From an uncultured Geobacteraceae bacterium (GTDB lineage: Bacteria; Desulfobacterota; Desulfuromonadia; Geobacterales; Pseudopelobacteraceae), in the NCBI GenBank assembly GCA_903879825.1, contig CAIRND010000619.1, positions 1 through 40,504 of the forward strand: DNA of 40,504 nucleotides, written 5' to 3'. The position numbers and the translations under genes were made by a program. Each line of letters starts with the position of its first letter. The first letter of the stretch is position 1. The notes under the pieces were generated by a model. It made no database searches. It was not told the origin of the DNA and saw only the letters and a list, made by a program, of their open reading frames with translations. This document shows, piece after piece, positions 8,001 through 16,968 of this stretch.

Positions 8001-10123
8001 GATACTTCAAAAGCCCTGTTGACTTTCGCTATCGAGTAGTCTGGGGCGATAATCGCTACTTGATCAGACATTACATCAAACGTCCTGCGCCATTCATCTT
8101 CAGCCGTTTTCAGCATTAATTCAGCCAGCCTTAACGCGGTTACGTCCTCAAGCAGCCAGATGATGCCCTTTGACATGTCCGGGGGGGCGACGGCTTTACC
8201 AACATATCTGACTTGAAGATGAGTGCCATCTTTTCGGACCAAATCCTGGACTGTTTCAAATATTTTCCCCTGAGCCAACTGCGGGTATGCCTCAACGCCA
8301 AACTTTTCGAACGCTTCATCGGACGGGTACATTGTTCTGGTGCTTTGAACCTTCAGCTCTTCCTTTGAATACTGGAAAAGTTCAACGGTCTTGCGGTTAA
8401 CCAATACCTGCTTTCTGTCGATAGTTTTTGAAATTCCGATCGGGGCATTTTCCAAAATGATATTCAGCTCATTGGTTCGTTCCTCAACCTGCTGCTCCAG
8501 CGTTTCATTGATCTGCCTGATCTGGATGAACTGCTCTGCCAGCCAAGCCGCCATCTCCCTGAAATTAAAGACCAGATCGTTTGCCTCTTGAATGCTGCTT
8601 TCTGGCCAGGCAATATCTTGGCTGCCAGTTGCAAGCCTGGCAGGTAGAACAGTCGTTAGTGAACGGAGCTGTTCCAAGGTAGTTGAGAGTCTGCGGCTTA
8701 TTAATTCTGCCAAGCCCAGCGCTCCAAGCAAAATCAGGAACAATAAAATCAGTTTACCGGTGTATTCGTCGTAGAGGGCTTTTTGAAAGGGCGCCACTGG
8801 TTGTTCCATAATCAGCCGCCACTCAGCCAGATCACCAATAACCACATCCGTAATATAGAAAGATTTCTTCCACCGCTCCGAGGTTGGGGTATTAGGGGGC
8901 ACCGCCGGCACCCACTGATGCACCCCGTTTTCAAGATAATTAAGAGTTCCCTTGCTGCGCGCAAAGGGTGTCATAACCGTTTGGTCAGTGCGGTTCGTCA
9001 TAATAACGTTACCGTTCTTATCGACCACTGTGTAGAGCGTGGCATACTGGTTGGTACTTTCATCAAGGAGTTCCCGTATCTGATCCAGATTCAGCACGCC
9101 AATGACGTAGCCGCCGTATGTTCCCCCGATGATTACCGGCGCAAGCACGCTGACTCTCGGTTTGGGAATGCCGACTCTGCCCATAACCACTTCCGAGAGC
9201 ATCGGCGTGAGCCGTTGCCTGAGCTGCGCAATAAACGGGCGATCGGCGTAGTTTTTACCAATGCTGTTTTGTCCCAGTTCATCAAGCAACGGAAAGTACG
9301 CGGTAGTCATCGAATCTTTGTCGTGCAGCCCGACCCGCACAAAATTGGCATCCGCCTTCTTTGTCTGTTCAAGGAAGGGCTGCATCTGCTTCGGAGATCG
9401 TGAGGTCGCCATCGCTGCCAGATTGATAATGGCGGTTTTTCTGTTCAAAGCCCAGGTTGCCAGGCTATGGGCAGTATGCCGGCTTTCCTGCAGCAGCATG
9501 GTGCTAATAGTGGTATCGTTTTTTTTGAAATCAGTTCTACTGCCAACCGCCAGCAAGATCAGCGACGGGCACAACACGAAAAAGGTCAGCAGGTTATAGA
9601 TAATCTCGCGGTAAGATACCTGCAATGAGCGGTTTCTACTGGCGTATCCAGAAAAGATCAGGCGGGCGATAAGTACATTTGAAATGCCATTCACCGCTTG
9701 TTTGACCATGACGATGAGGGTATTACTGGGAGGAACATGCATGATGATGTTGTAGAAAAAATAAACCAGCGGCATACCGATAACAAGCCAAAAGAGCACA
9801 TCAGCAAGAACCATACTATTCTTGCGCCGACTTGTCAGCACACCAACAACGGCAACTTCCGCCGTCTGGATAATTATGCCATAGGGGTGATTCCAGAGAA
9901 AGAAAGTGTAACTGGCGATGAAGGCCGCCGCCAGAACCCCTCTGCCAAGACCAAAGAACTGAAGTGCCAACATGGCGAAGATACTGCCAAAGAGGAAATT
10001 AATATTGAGGAAGATCTCGAAGTTGAAATAATTAGCAACCAGACCGGAGGCGATGAGCCCCAGTAAGAGAAGGGTTCGGTATTTGTCATTATTGCAAGAA
10101 TTAGCCGGTGGCACGGGGGTCAT
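5021..10123 (-). CDS. Giant membrane hybrid sensor kinase (multi-TM, dCache, six PAS, HisKA, HATPase, receiver)
   Basis: At 1700 residues this is the largest protein here. Residues 15-195 contain about five or six hydrophobic segments forming a membrane module. Residues 205-450 look like a periplasmic dCache sensor, followed by a membrane segment at 457-475. Six PAS domains lie at about 550-670, 680-790, 797-912, 925-1040, 1050-1168 and 1177-1300. The second contains an unusual cysteine cluster (C721, C735, C740, C747). The HisKA phospho-acceptor is H1330 (NMSHEIRTPMNG), followed by HATPase_c (about 1435-1545) and a receiver with D1621 (LVLMDIQMPVMDG). It is the first gene of the operon leading to the receiver-kinase and the LuxR-type regulator. 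The start has CAGGAG at a suitable distance. The ligand cannot be read from sequence. Confidence 0.93.
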   Translation of the reverse strand: MTPVPPANSCNNDKYRTLLLLGLIASGLVANYFNFEIFLNINFLFGSIFAMLALQFFGLGRGVLAAAFIASYTFFLWNHPYGIIIQTAEVAVVGVLTSRRKNSMVLADVLFWLVIGMPLVYFFYNIIMHVPPSNTLIVMVKQAVNGISNVLIARLIFSGYASRNRSLQVSYREIIYNLLTFFVLCPSLILLAVGSRTDFKKNDTTISTMLLQESRHTAHSLATWALNRKTAIINLAAMATSRSPKQMQPFLEQTKKADANFVRVGLHDKDSMTTAYFPLLDELGQNSIGKNYADRPFIAQLRQRLTPMLSEVVMGRVGIPKPRVSVLAPVIIGGTYGGYVIGVLNLDQIRELLDESTNQYATLYTVVDKNGNVIMTNRTDQTVMTPFARSKGTLNYLENGVHQWVPAVPPNTPTSERWKKSFYITDVVIGDLAEWRLIMEQPVAPFQKALYDEYTGKLILLFLILLGALGLAELISRRLSTTLEQLRSLTTVLPARLATGSQDIAWPESSIQEANDLVFNFREMAAWLAEQFIQIRQINETLEQQVEERTNELNIILENAPIGISKTIDRKQVLVNRKTVELFQYSKEELKVQSTRTMYPSDEAFEKFGVEAYPQLAQGKIFETVQDLVRKDGTHLQVRYVGKAVAPPDMSKGIIWLLEDVTALRLAELMLKTAEDEWRRTFDVMSDQVAIIAPDYSIAKVNRAFEVSVGMSNEELVGMKCFSLMHGLNEPSDGCMLVKCLKERKECSVEMYEPQQDKFLHISVTPLFAEDGTFEGAVHIIRDISERKMIEGKLRESEERFRGMANSAPVLIWISGTDKLCTWFNKVWIDFTGRTLEQEIGNGWAAGVHPEDFDSCLDTYVTNFDNRQPFSMEYRLRRFDGTYRWLLDNGTPTYEQGLFSGYIGSCTDITERKQLEETLREGEEQMSLSQEVGKTGSWIYNLETDQIWGSAEGLRLFGFPSVAGFFPIANIESCIPERERVHQALEDLIREESQYDLEFAVNPADGSPQKIIHSIARLIRDLKGNPVKILGFIQDITEGQRIERKLRESEEKYRHLINVLPDIVYSFDPAHGGIYFSPATLTVLGYSPEYLLEHPMCWQESIHPDHLPQVKLAIEYFKAGMPFNLEYRFLHADGGWVWLNDRSTNLHEQGSETFIIGGIATDITTRKRIEDALQKSSAFQESIIEQSPVSMWVSDDKGTLLKANQALRNQLNVTDGEIVGIYNIFKDPLVEKQGFMGQVRNVFDKGTTERFTLAYDTSLLTNMHLKNRSQTILETTISPVFGSEGQITNAVIQHMDISALKQLEGELRQAKLAAESASRVKSEFLANMSHEIRTPMNGLYGMTQLLEMTDLTEEQHEYVASLRSSGKNLLSLINDILDLSKIEAEKLTAELADFSLQQIIKEIAIMQRQVAQGKGLRLNVELDDDIPNILVGDQMRVKQILLNILGNAIKFTPMGEITVSTQLLEQNDNSVFVQIAVRDTGIGISRDFLERIFTPFTQEDGSISRKYGGTGLGLAISHRLAELMGGSLSVESTVGVGSCFRINLTFTVSNSLNVIVDSPQIITALWDGPPLRILLVEDDQTSVNFGLSLLKKLGHEAHAVYDGRECLAALEKATFDLVLMDIQMPVMDGEEALKEIRRKEIKTSLHQSVIVLTAHSLRGDQERFLENGFDGYLSKPLESRELICEMKRVIGAMVNEGINE

Positions 10124-10448
10124 ATATCTCCTGAGGTGGCTATGTTTATTGTTTGTATTATTTTAATGTTGCTAAGGGAGAAAATTGTATTTAGGGCGTA
10201 CTTTTAATTGTGTCCGAGAGAAGGCGAAATACTTGAGTCTCTTCGCCCGGGCAGAATTCTAACATATTCGTAACTTCTATTGGTATTTCTGTTCTTCCAT
10301 GTGTACACCCATAAAAAAAACAGGAGGATTTACCATGGTGAATATTCAGATACAAAAATGACCTGGTTTCAGCACGTTTCTGGGTACCCGCAGATCCGGG
10401 AAACAATGGGAACTACCGCTAAAAAAACAAATCCCGGTTGCCCCGAGG
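10124..10448. other. 325-base gap between kinase operons
   Basis: No supported gene lies here. The right part should hold the end of the Cache-kinase transcript, and the left part the promoter of the 1700-residue kinase. An 8-codon plus-strand frame at 10334 follows a good AGGAGG sequence, but it is too short to call. A weak GGCGAA/TTCGCC inverted repeat lies around 10220-10250. Neither is strong enough to name as a terminator or leader gene. Confidence 0.4.
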
Positions 10449-13184
10449 TCAACTTTCAGGCCCTCTCATAGCATCTGCCACTACACGGCTCAATTCACCC
10501 CGGTTATATGGTTTTTGAATAAACCTGCACTCTTCCAACCCTGCCAATTCATCTCCGGTGCCTTCTTGACTGAATCCGGAGCAGAACAATACCGCCACCT
10601 CGGGGTCTTGTTCCCTCAGCAGCAAGAAAGTCTCAACTCCCCCTTTCTTCGGCATGATCATGTCCAGAATAATCAGCACAATATCGCTTCGGTGAGCATC
10701 AAAAACCTCCAGAGCGTGGTCGCCGTTTTCAGCAAGGTATACCGTATAGCCAAGACCTTCCAGTAAATCGCAGCCGACGGTGCGCAATATTTCTTCATCG
10801 TCGACCAGCAAAATAGCACCGCTGCCAAAAACGACATCTTCACTGTGCGCCTGTGTACTTGTTTCATCAGCAACCAGCGGGAGATATATTTTAAAAACTG
10901 AACCAAGGCCGGGACGGCTCAAAACGGTGATCTCTCCCCCATGATTTTTTACCGTCCCATACACAGCAGACAACCCGAGGCCGGTGCCTTTGCCGACCCC
11001 CTTTGTCGTGAAAAACGGTTCAAATATGTGTTCAATGACCTCTGCACTCATCCCCTCGCCGGTGTCTGATACCGCGATTTCAAGATAATGTCCCGGTTCG
11101 AGAGAGATGTTCAGTGACCGGCAGGAGGCATCATCCAGCCTTTTTTCAGCAGTTTCATAGGTTAGCGTGCCACCCTGCGGCATTGCATCACGGGCATTAA
11201 CCCCCAAATTAAGAAGCATATTCTGCAGTTGGGCCTGATCACCCATTACAATTGAATCGTCACTTCCTATGCAAGCGATGCGCTGTATCTGCTTGTCAAT
11301 TGTATGCTCCAGCAGGTTCATAACGGAGGCAATGGTGTCACTAATACGAACCGGGCTTAAAGCCGATGTTTCTTTGCGAGAAAAAGTCAGCAGTTCACGG
11401 GCCAGATCTGCTGAGCGGGTCGTTGCTTCGATGATGATATTAATCATTTTATGGTTGGTTTTATCGCTCGGTAGCCGTATTTTTAGCAATTCTGCAGCGG
11501 CAAGGATTCCGGTCAGCATATTGTTGAAATCATGGGCGATGCCGCCAGCCAACTGGCCGACGACATCCATCTTCTGCGATTGCTGCAACTGGCTTTGGAG
11601 CCGTTTTTGCTCCGTTATCTCCATGACGGTACTCAAAACACACTGCCTGCCGGCGATGTTAAGCAGCGCGCCAGAGAAAAGTACCGCTATTTCTTCACCG
11701 TCTTTACGCCGCATTCTTGCCTCAAAGCTGTGGACATAACCGTTTTTACGCAACAATTGCAAATATCTGACCCGTTCCTCCTCCTTCACCCAGAGAACAA
11801 GATCAAAAGATGTTTTCCCGATTACCTCCTCCAGGCTATAGCCGAACATATCTACGAAGGCCTGATTAACCTCGCTGAATTTGCTTTCGGGAATGGTCGT
11901 AAGTGCCACGGTGATGGGGGAATGGTCAAAAACCGCCTTAAATTTAATGGACGTCTCTTCGGTTTCTTCCAGCTGAACTCGTAACTGCTCCTCACTTGCA
12001 AGTAGTTGGTCGTGGGTAATCATATGCTCATCAACCTGATCCCGCAGCATCTCCTCAGTTACCTGCAACTCTTCCTGAGACTCCTGATACTGTTCGATTC
12101 GAAATTGAAGTTCACTGGTGAATCTGTTTTTCATCCGCAGCATGGTTCTAAAAAGCAGTACGAGGACAAGGGTGACCAACGCAGTCGCCCCAACCATTGC
12201 GTTTCGAAGCGTTATCGCTTCCCGGTTCAATTCATCTAACCACGACCCGGCGCAAACAACCCAATTCCACTCCTTCAGAGTGCGGTAGGCGACCAGCTTC
12301 TCCCTCTCTCCCGTTTCACCAAGCTCACTGTTGAACCAGGGATAGCGGATGGTCCCGTTTTTTTTATCCAGGATCTCCCGGATGAAGGCACGACCGCCAG
12401 AGTCTGATGAATTAATAATGTTGGTACCTTCTTTGGCAGGGTGAATCTGAAGTTTTCCATAGTCGCGCCCCTCCTTGGCATCAAGGACGTAGATATACCC
12501 GCTCCGTCCGATTTTGGTGCTGCGGATTTTCTCCTTGAGCCCTTCAAGGTTGTCGGTAAAATCCAGACCGATAAAAAGCACGGCAATAACGTTACCGGCG
12601 CCATCCTTGACCGGCTGATATGAGCCCATGTAATCTTTGCCGAACAGCTCGACCTTGCCCACATATCCGACTCCACTCAATAGGTTTTGATATGCGGGAT
12701 GACGTACATCAAGGGATGAACCGACGGCTCGACTACCATCCTCCTTTTTTAAAGAGGTCGCTACCCGGATAAAATCGTTTCCGGAATGAACAAACACAGA
12801 GCACACCGCCTTGGTTTCGGTGGTGAAACGATCAACTACCGAATTATTCAGGTTAATGACGAACGGTCCGTTTTTAAGGAGTGGGGTCTTTATATTACCA
12901 ATAGTAACGCTTCTGGTGAGGTCACGTGAGAATGCTCCGGAGAAATTGGCTTTGAAGACGTTACCGAGAGTTACGGCATTTTCCGATAATGTTGAATGGT
13001 AGGACGACATGGTGCTGACAAGGAGATCCACCTGTTGCGATAATTCTTCTTCGGTACGTTTTTCAAGGCTTCGCGACGTATATGTCGTCAGCGCCACAGC
13101 AAACACGACCAGGACGGCGATGATCAGCAGGGTGAAAACCAGCGCTGTATGGGATCTTATTGGACGTTCGGATGAGGAATTCAT
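10449..13184 (-). CDS. Cache-domain hybrid histidine kinase with C-terminal receiver
   Basis: Counted from the ATG at 13184, the protein has 911 residues. A membrane helix at about 13-33 is followed by a periplasmic double-Cache region (about 40-320), with a typical Cache ending (KEWNWVVCAGSWLDELNR) and a second helix at about 328-348. A coiled coil leads to one PAS (about 412-528). The phospho-acceptor is H551 in AHDFNNMLTG, followed by HATPase_c with a GTGLGLS box. The receiver has D841 in ILDMIMPKKGG. The 13184 start forms an exact ATGA overlap with the stop of the upstream kinase gene and has AAAGGA before it. The frame is open nine codons further up, but those lie inside the other gene. 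The two kinases are therefore translationally coupled and probably work together. Confidence 0.92.
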   Translation of the reverse strand: MNSSSERPIRSHTALVFTLLIIAVLVVFAVALTTYTSRSLEKRTEEELSQQVDLLVSTMSSYHSTLSENAVTLGNVFKANFSGAFSRDLTRSVTIGNIKTPLLKNGPFVINLNNSVVDRFTTETKAVCSVFVHSGNDFIRVATSLKKEDGSRAVGSSLDVRHPAYQNLLSGVGYVGKVELFGKDYMGSYQPVKDGAGNVIAVLFIGLDFTDNLEGLKEKIRSTKIGRSGYIYVLDAKEGRDYGKLQIHPAKEGTNIINSSDSGGRAFIREILDKKNGTIRYPWFNSELGETGEREKLVAYRTLKEWNWVVCAGSWLDELNREAITLRNAMVGATALVTLVLVLLFRTMLRMKNRFTSELQFRIEQYQESQEELQVTEEMLRDQVDEHMITHDQLLASEEQLRVQLEETEETSIKFKAVFDHSPITVALTTIPESKFSEVNQAFVDMFGYSLEEVIGKTSFDLVLWVKEEERVRYLQLLRKNGYVHSFEARMRRKDGEEIAVLFSGALLNIAGRQCVLSTVMEITEQKRLQSQLQQSQKMDVVGQLAGGIAHDFNNMLTGILAAAELLKIRLPSDKTNHKMINIIIEATTRSADLARELLTFSRKETSALSPVRISDTIASVMNLLEHTIDKQIQRIACIGSDDSIVMGDQAQLQNMLLNLGVNARDAMPQGGTLTYETAEKRLDDASCRSLNISLEPGHYLEIAVSDTGEGMSAEVIEHIFEPFFTTKGVGKGTGLGLSAVYGTVKNHGGEITVLSRPGLGSVFKIYLPLVADETSTQAHSEDVVFGSGAILLVDDEEILRTVGCDLLEGLGYTVYLAENGDHALEVFDAHRSDIVLIILDMIMPKKGGVETFLLLREQDPEVAVLFCSGFSQEGTGDELAGLEECRFIQKPYNRGELSRVVADAMRGPES

Positions 13185-16100
13185 TTTCGTAGATCCTTTC
13201 TTGACGAACACCGTTCAAATATTCCACGAGGCCACTGCTCACCGCTGAGCCACATATCCAATTTAACCAGCAAGTCGGCCAAAATCAGCGGTTTAGATAG
13301 ATGATCATCCATTCCGGCGGCGATGCATCTGTCACGGTCCTGCTTAGAGGCGTTTCCGGTGAGCGCTATGACCGGAATATCGTGACGAAGTACTGGTGAA
13401 GCGGGGTCACGGATAGCAGCGGTTACGTCGTAGCCATTCATTTCCGGCATCATGCAATCCATCAGCACAAGTGCATATTCATGCATCTTAAGTGCCTGCA
13501 ACGCCTCTGTGCCATCACCCGCCACATCGACCAGGTAGCCGTAACTCTTCAGTAATCTTGGTATTATTTTCTGTGCCACCGGGTCGTCCTCTGTCAGCAG
13601 GATGCGGATGGGGATTGAGCTTTTATTCCATTTCAGTTCACACTGGAGGTCACGGCGGACGGGGAGGATCTCAATGCCCCTACTCTGTTTCGTCATTACA
13701 ACGGTAAACCAGAAGGTGGAACCTATGCCTTCGCTACTTTCGGCACCGATACGTCCCCCCATTAATTCCGCCAACTGTTTGCATATTGTCAGCCCCAGTC
13801 CAGTGCCGCCATATCTGCGTGTGGTAGAGCTGTCTGCCTGGGTGAATGGCTTGAAAATCTGCTCCAGTTGGTCAGCCGCGATACCGATGCCGCTGTCCTG
13901 CACGAGAAAACGGAGAGTCACGGCATTTTCATCTTCGCTATCTTTTCGTATCAGAAGCTTTACCGAGCCTTGGGGGGTGAACTTGAGGGAGTTGCAGACA
14001 AGGTTGTTCACGATTTGGCGCAGCCGTCCCGCATCACCATGTAAAGCGGTTGGAACTTCGGCATCTATCTCCCAGGTTAGACTCAGTACCCTTTTGCGGG
14101 CGGAAAGTGAGAGGAGCTTGATGACCTCCGAAATTTCCGTCCGTAAGTCAAAACTGGTTGTTTCCAGTTCTATTTTGTCGGACTCAATTTTTGAGAGGTC
14201 GAGAATGTCGTTAAGCAGACGGACCAAATCGAAACCTGAATTTATGGCGCTTTCTGCACATTCGTTCTGTTCCGGCGTCAGCTCGGTATGCAGCAGCAGT
14301 TGGATCATGCCAATGACACCGTTCATCGGGGTGCGGATCTCATGACTCATAACGGCCAGAAAGTCACTCTTAGCCCTATTGGCGCTTTCGGCTGCTGTTG
14401 TGGCCAGATGCAGCTCTTGCACGGTTTTACAGCGCTGTGTGATGTCGTTCGCTGTACCGGTCGCTCCAATGATGGCACCATTATCATCCATTTTATAAAT
14501 GGCTTTTATTACCAGGATTATTTCGTTAGTAGACTTTCCAATAAAGGTACTTTCAAATTCACCAATACATTCGCCACGCATCAGTCGGAGCAACTCTTTC
14601 ATGCATTGAGCCGCATTATCAATAGACTGAAACTCGGTGAATTTCTTTCCGAGCATCTCACCCAATTCGTAACCAAAAACCTGCTCTACAGCCTGATTCA
14701 GGTAGGTGAATCTTCCCTCAGTGTCACATTTCCAGATTACATCCTGCGATGTTTCGACCAGTGACTGGTAGTGCCTCTCTGACTTTCTGAGCTGTTGTTC
14801 CACCCGTTTACGATCTGAAATATCGCGATGAACCGCTAAAATCAATTGCTCGCCTCGTGACGTGAGCAGGTTCGCCGATACTTCAAGTGATAAAGTATGG
14901 CCATCCCTGTGATACTGTTCCACTTCAAATGTGAGGGGTTCACCGGAGAGAACCTTTTGCATCCTCTCCGGAGTCAAACAGGTGGTTTCAGGCGTATCAA
15001 GTTCTTGTATCTTCATCCGATACATTTCCTGAGTGCTGTATCCGTGTGTCTGTGCAAAGGCTGGGTTGACCGACTCTATGGTGCCTTGGCACGTCATCAA
15101 AAATATGCCGTCTTTTGCACATTCAAATAACGCCCTAAACTTTTCTTCGCTATCGAATAACGCCTCTTCCGACCTCTTACGGTCGGTTATGTTCTGAATC
15201 ATCCAGATGGAACCCGCCTCCGGTATTTCACTGTCGATTGCCTGCCCGAATATACTGCAGTATACCGGAGAGCCGTCCTTCTTTTTCATCATCAATTCAA
15301 TGGGATGGGTTTTACCCTCGGCAATCACCCGATACGCTTCTTCTCCTGTGGACTCAAACGTTTTGCTGTCCGGGTAAAAAACAGAGGTATTCATGCCTAT
15401 TGTTGTTCCAATTTCGTACCCTAAAATTACGTCCAGTGCAGGGTTGGCAAAATGTATTTTTCTATCCTTTAGAACGCATGCGCCTATCGGAAGCGTATGT
15501 AAAATTATTCGCAGCTCGTGTGCCAACGCGGAAACCTCTACCGTCCGCTCCTCCACCTGCCGTTCAAGTTCAGCGTGTGCCAGCAGCAACTCCTGCTCCA
15601 TCCGCGTGCGGTTGGTAATGTCGCGTGAAACACCAAGCACTGAAATCACCATGCCATTCTCGGCACATTCCGGAGTTAATCGCCAATCAAGCACAACAAT
15701 CCCGGCGCTGCGTTCCCACTCAAACTCAAACTGGTGTGGTTCTGCTGTATCAAACACGTTCCGTATCTTTTTTTCCCAAGAGAGACTTAGCTCTTCCGGA
15801 TACCCGCTTTCCCGGTGTGTTTTGCCGAACACGTTTGACTCTGTCATTCCAGAGGCTTTTAAACCTGCTGAGTTCATATAGGTATGCCGGCACTCTCGGT
15901 CATAGCGCATAATGTAATCTTGGCTGCTCTCGGCAAGGGAGCGGAACTTTGCCTCACTCTCCCGCAGCTCCTTCTCCGACGTGCTCCGTTCAATCATTCT
16001 CTTGCGAAAAAAATAGCCACCACATATCAGAAATAAAGTGGTAACGGGGACAATGTATTTAAGCACGTCGCGTAATGTGGTCTTTTTTACTTCATAGACG

Positions 16101-16837
16101 CCGAACCATTTATTGTATATGGCATCATAAGCACCACTCGCCTTGACCAAGGCGAGTCCTTCATTAACCCTGGCAAGCAGTTCCGAATCCCCTGTATGTA
16201 CTCCAATAGAGAACTTCTGTGCATACCCCGCTTTTCCATCAAGAACCTTGATGTTTTTAATGTTTAATTCTCTAAGAATCTGTATCCCCGCAAGCCTGCT
16301 TAGAAGCATAGCGTCGTGCTTTCCAGATGCAAGTAGTTTAAGACCCTCTTTTGCTGTGTCAACGATGACAAGCTGCTTGTGCCATCCTTTTGAAACAGCA
16401 TATTCATGTGCCAGATCTGATTTGAATACGATGATGGTTTTACCGACAAAATCGGCTTCTGAACTGATAACTGACTCATTCACGCGCGTAAAGATTGCTC
16501 CATGTGCTGTAACGAGAGGGACGCTGAAATCCGTGTATTCGTGTCGTTCATCCGATTGGGCTATATTTATCAGAATATCGACTGTACCATCTTTGAACTC
16601 CTGCAGGATCTGCCCCCATGGTCTTACACGGATCACATATTTCAGCCCCGCTTCTTTGGCTACCTCTTTCCAAAGATCAACGGTAAAACCGTCAGCGGTT
16701 TCATCAGTCCGGCCAATGGCAAACGGATGGAAATCCTCCTCGCTGCCAACAATTAATGTTTTGGCGGTGGAGTCAGCGGCCCCGGCTATTAAAGCATTAG
16801 TCAGAAAGCACACCATAAGAAGCAGCCGAATAATCAT
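13181..16837 (-). CDS. Hybrid sensor kinase with fused periplasmic solute-binding domain (SBP_bac_3-PAS4-HisKA-HATPase-receiver)
   Basis: This 1218-residue protein begins with a signal peptide (cleavage near residue 20). A bacterial extracellular solute-binding domain, family 3 type, spans about 27-247, and a single membrane helix lies at about 259-277. Four PAS domains lie at about 293-410, 440-555, 563-680 and 690-802. The phospho-acceptor is H832 (VMSHEIRTPMNG), followed by HATPase_c (GGTGLGL at 1010-1016) and a receiver with D1127 ([13 protein letters not shown]). This is the EvgS/BvgS-like architecture with one binding domain. Family-3 domains usually bind amino acids or other small polar molecules, so such a ligand is a reasonable guess. 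GAGGTG precedes the ATG. A truncated second copy of its 3' end lies at 22090-22700. Confidence 0.93.
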   Translation of the reverse strand: MIIRLLLMVCFLTNALIAGAADSTAKTLIVGSEEDFHPFAIGRTDETADGFTVDLWKEVAKEAGLKYVIRVRPWGQILQEFKDGTVDILINIAQSDERHEYTDFSVPLVTAHGAIFTRVNESVISSEADFVGKTIIVFKSDLAHEYAVSKGWHKQLVIVDTAKEGLKLLASGKHDAMLLSRLAGIQILRELNIKNIKVLDGKAGYAQKFSIGVHTGDSELLARVNEGLALVKASGAYDAIYNKWFGVYEVKKTTLRDVLKYIVPVTTLFLICGGYFFRKRMIERSTSEKELRESEAKFRSLAESSQDYIMRYDRECRHTYMNSAGLKASGMTESNVFGKTHRESGYPEELSLSWEKKIRNVFDTAEPHQFEFEWERSAGIVVLDWRLTPECAENGMVISVLGVSRDITNRTRMEQELLLAHAELERQVEERTVEVSALAHELRIILHTLPIGACVLKDRKIHFANPALDVILGYEIGTTIGMNTSVFYPDSKTFESTGEEAYRVIAEGKTHPIELMMKKKDGSPVYCSIFGQAIDSEIPEAGSIWMIQNITDRKRSEEALFDSEEKFRALFECAKDGIFLMTCQGTIESVNPAFAQTHGYSTQEMYRMKIQELDTPETTCLTPERMQKVLSGEPLTFEVEQYHRDGHTLSLEVSANLLTSRGEQLILAVHRDISDRKRVEQQLRKSERHYQSLVETSQDVIWKCDTEGRFTYLNQAVEQVFGYELGEMLGKKFTEFQSIDNAAQCMKELLRLMRGECIGEFESTFIGKSTNEIILVIKAIYKMDDNGAIIGATGTANDITQRCKTVQELHLATTAAESANRAKSDFLAVMSHEIRTPMNGVIGMIQLLLHTELTPEQNECAESAINSGFDLVRLLNDILDLSKIESDKIELETTSFDLRTEISEVIKLLSLSARKRVLSLTWEIDAEVPTALHGDAGRLRQIVNNLVCNSLKFTPQGSVKLLIRKDSEDENAVTLRFLVQDSGIGIAADQLEQIFKPFTQADSSTTRRYGGTGLGLTICKQLAELMGGRIGAESSEGIGSTFWFTVVMTKQSRGIEILPVRRDLQCELKWNKSSIPIRILLTEDDPVAQKIIPRLLKSYGYLVDVAGDGTEALQALKMHEYALVLMDCMMPEMNGYDVTAAIRDPASPVLRHDIPVIALTGNASKQDRDRCIAAGMDDHLSKPLILADLLVKLDMWLSGEQWPRGIFERCSSRKDLRK

Positions 16838-16968
16838 TGCATCACCTCAATCAAAAAAATGTGCACGGAAAGATACATAACGCCGGGTTAAACGGGTACT
16901 TTTGCCATTGTAACTACAGGGCAAAACTGAGTAGTATCGCTTGGTTCAAATTATCTGAGGATGCTAAT

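Noticed and set aside
5577-9599. Several plus-strand frames of 80-250 codons opposite the kinase genes
   Set aside because: They are antisense shadows of strongly coding minus-strand genes with serine/arginine-rich translations and no domains.
10191-10406. 71-codon minus-strand open frame between kinase operons
   Set aside because: No ribosome site, no domain, and unusual composition for a protein.
16838-16968. Possible cyclic-di-GMP (GEMM) riboswitch before the solute-binding kinase gene
   Set aside because: Some GGCAAA-like pieces occur, but the conserved second helix and CGCAAAGCC-type motif are missing.
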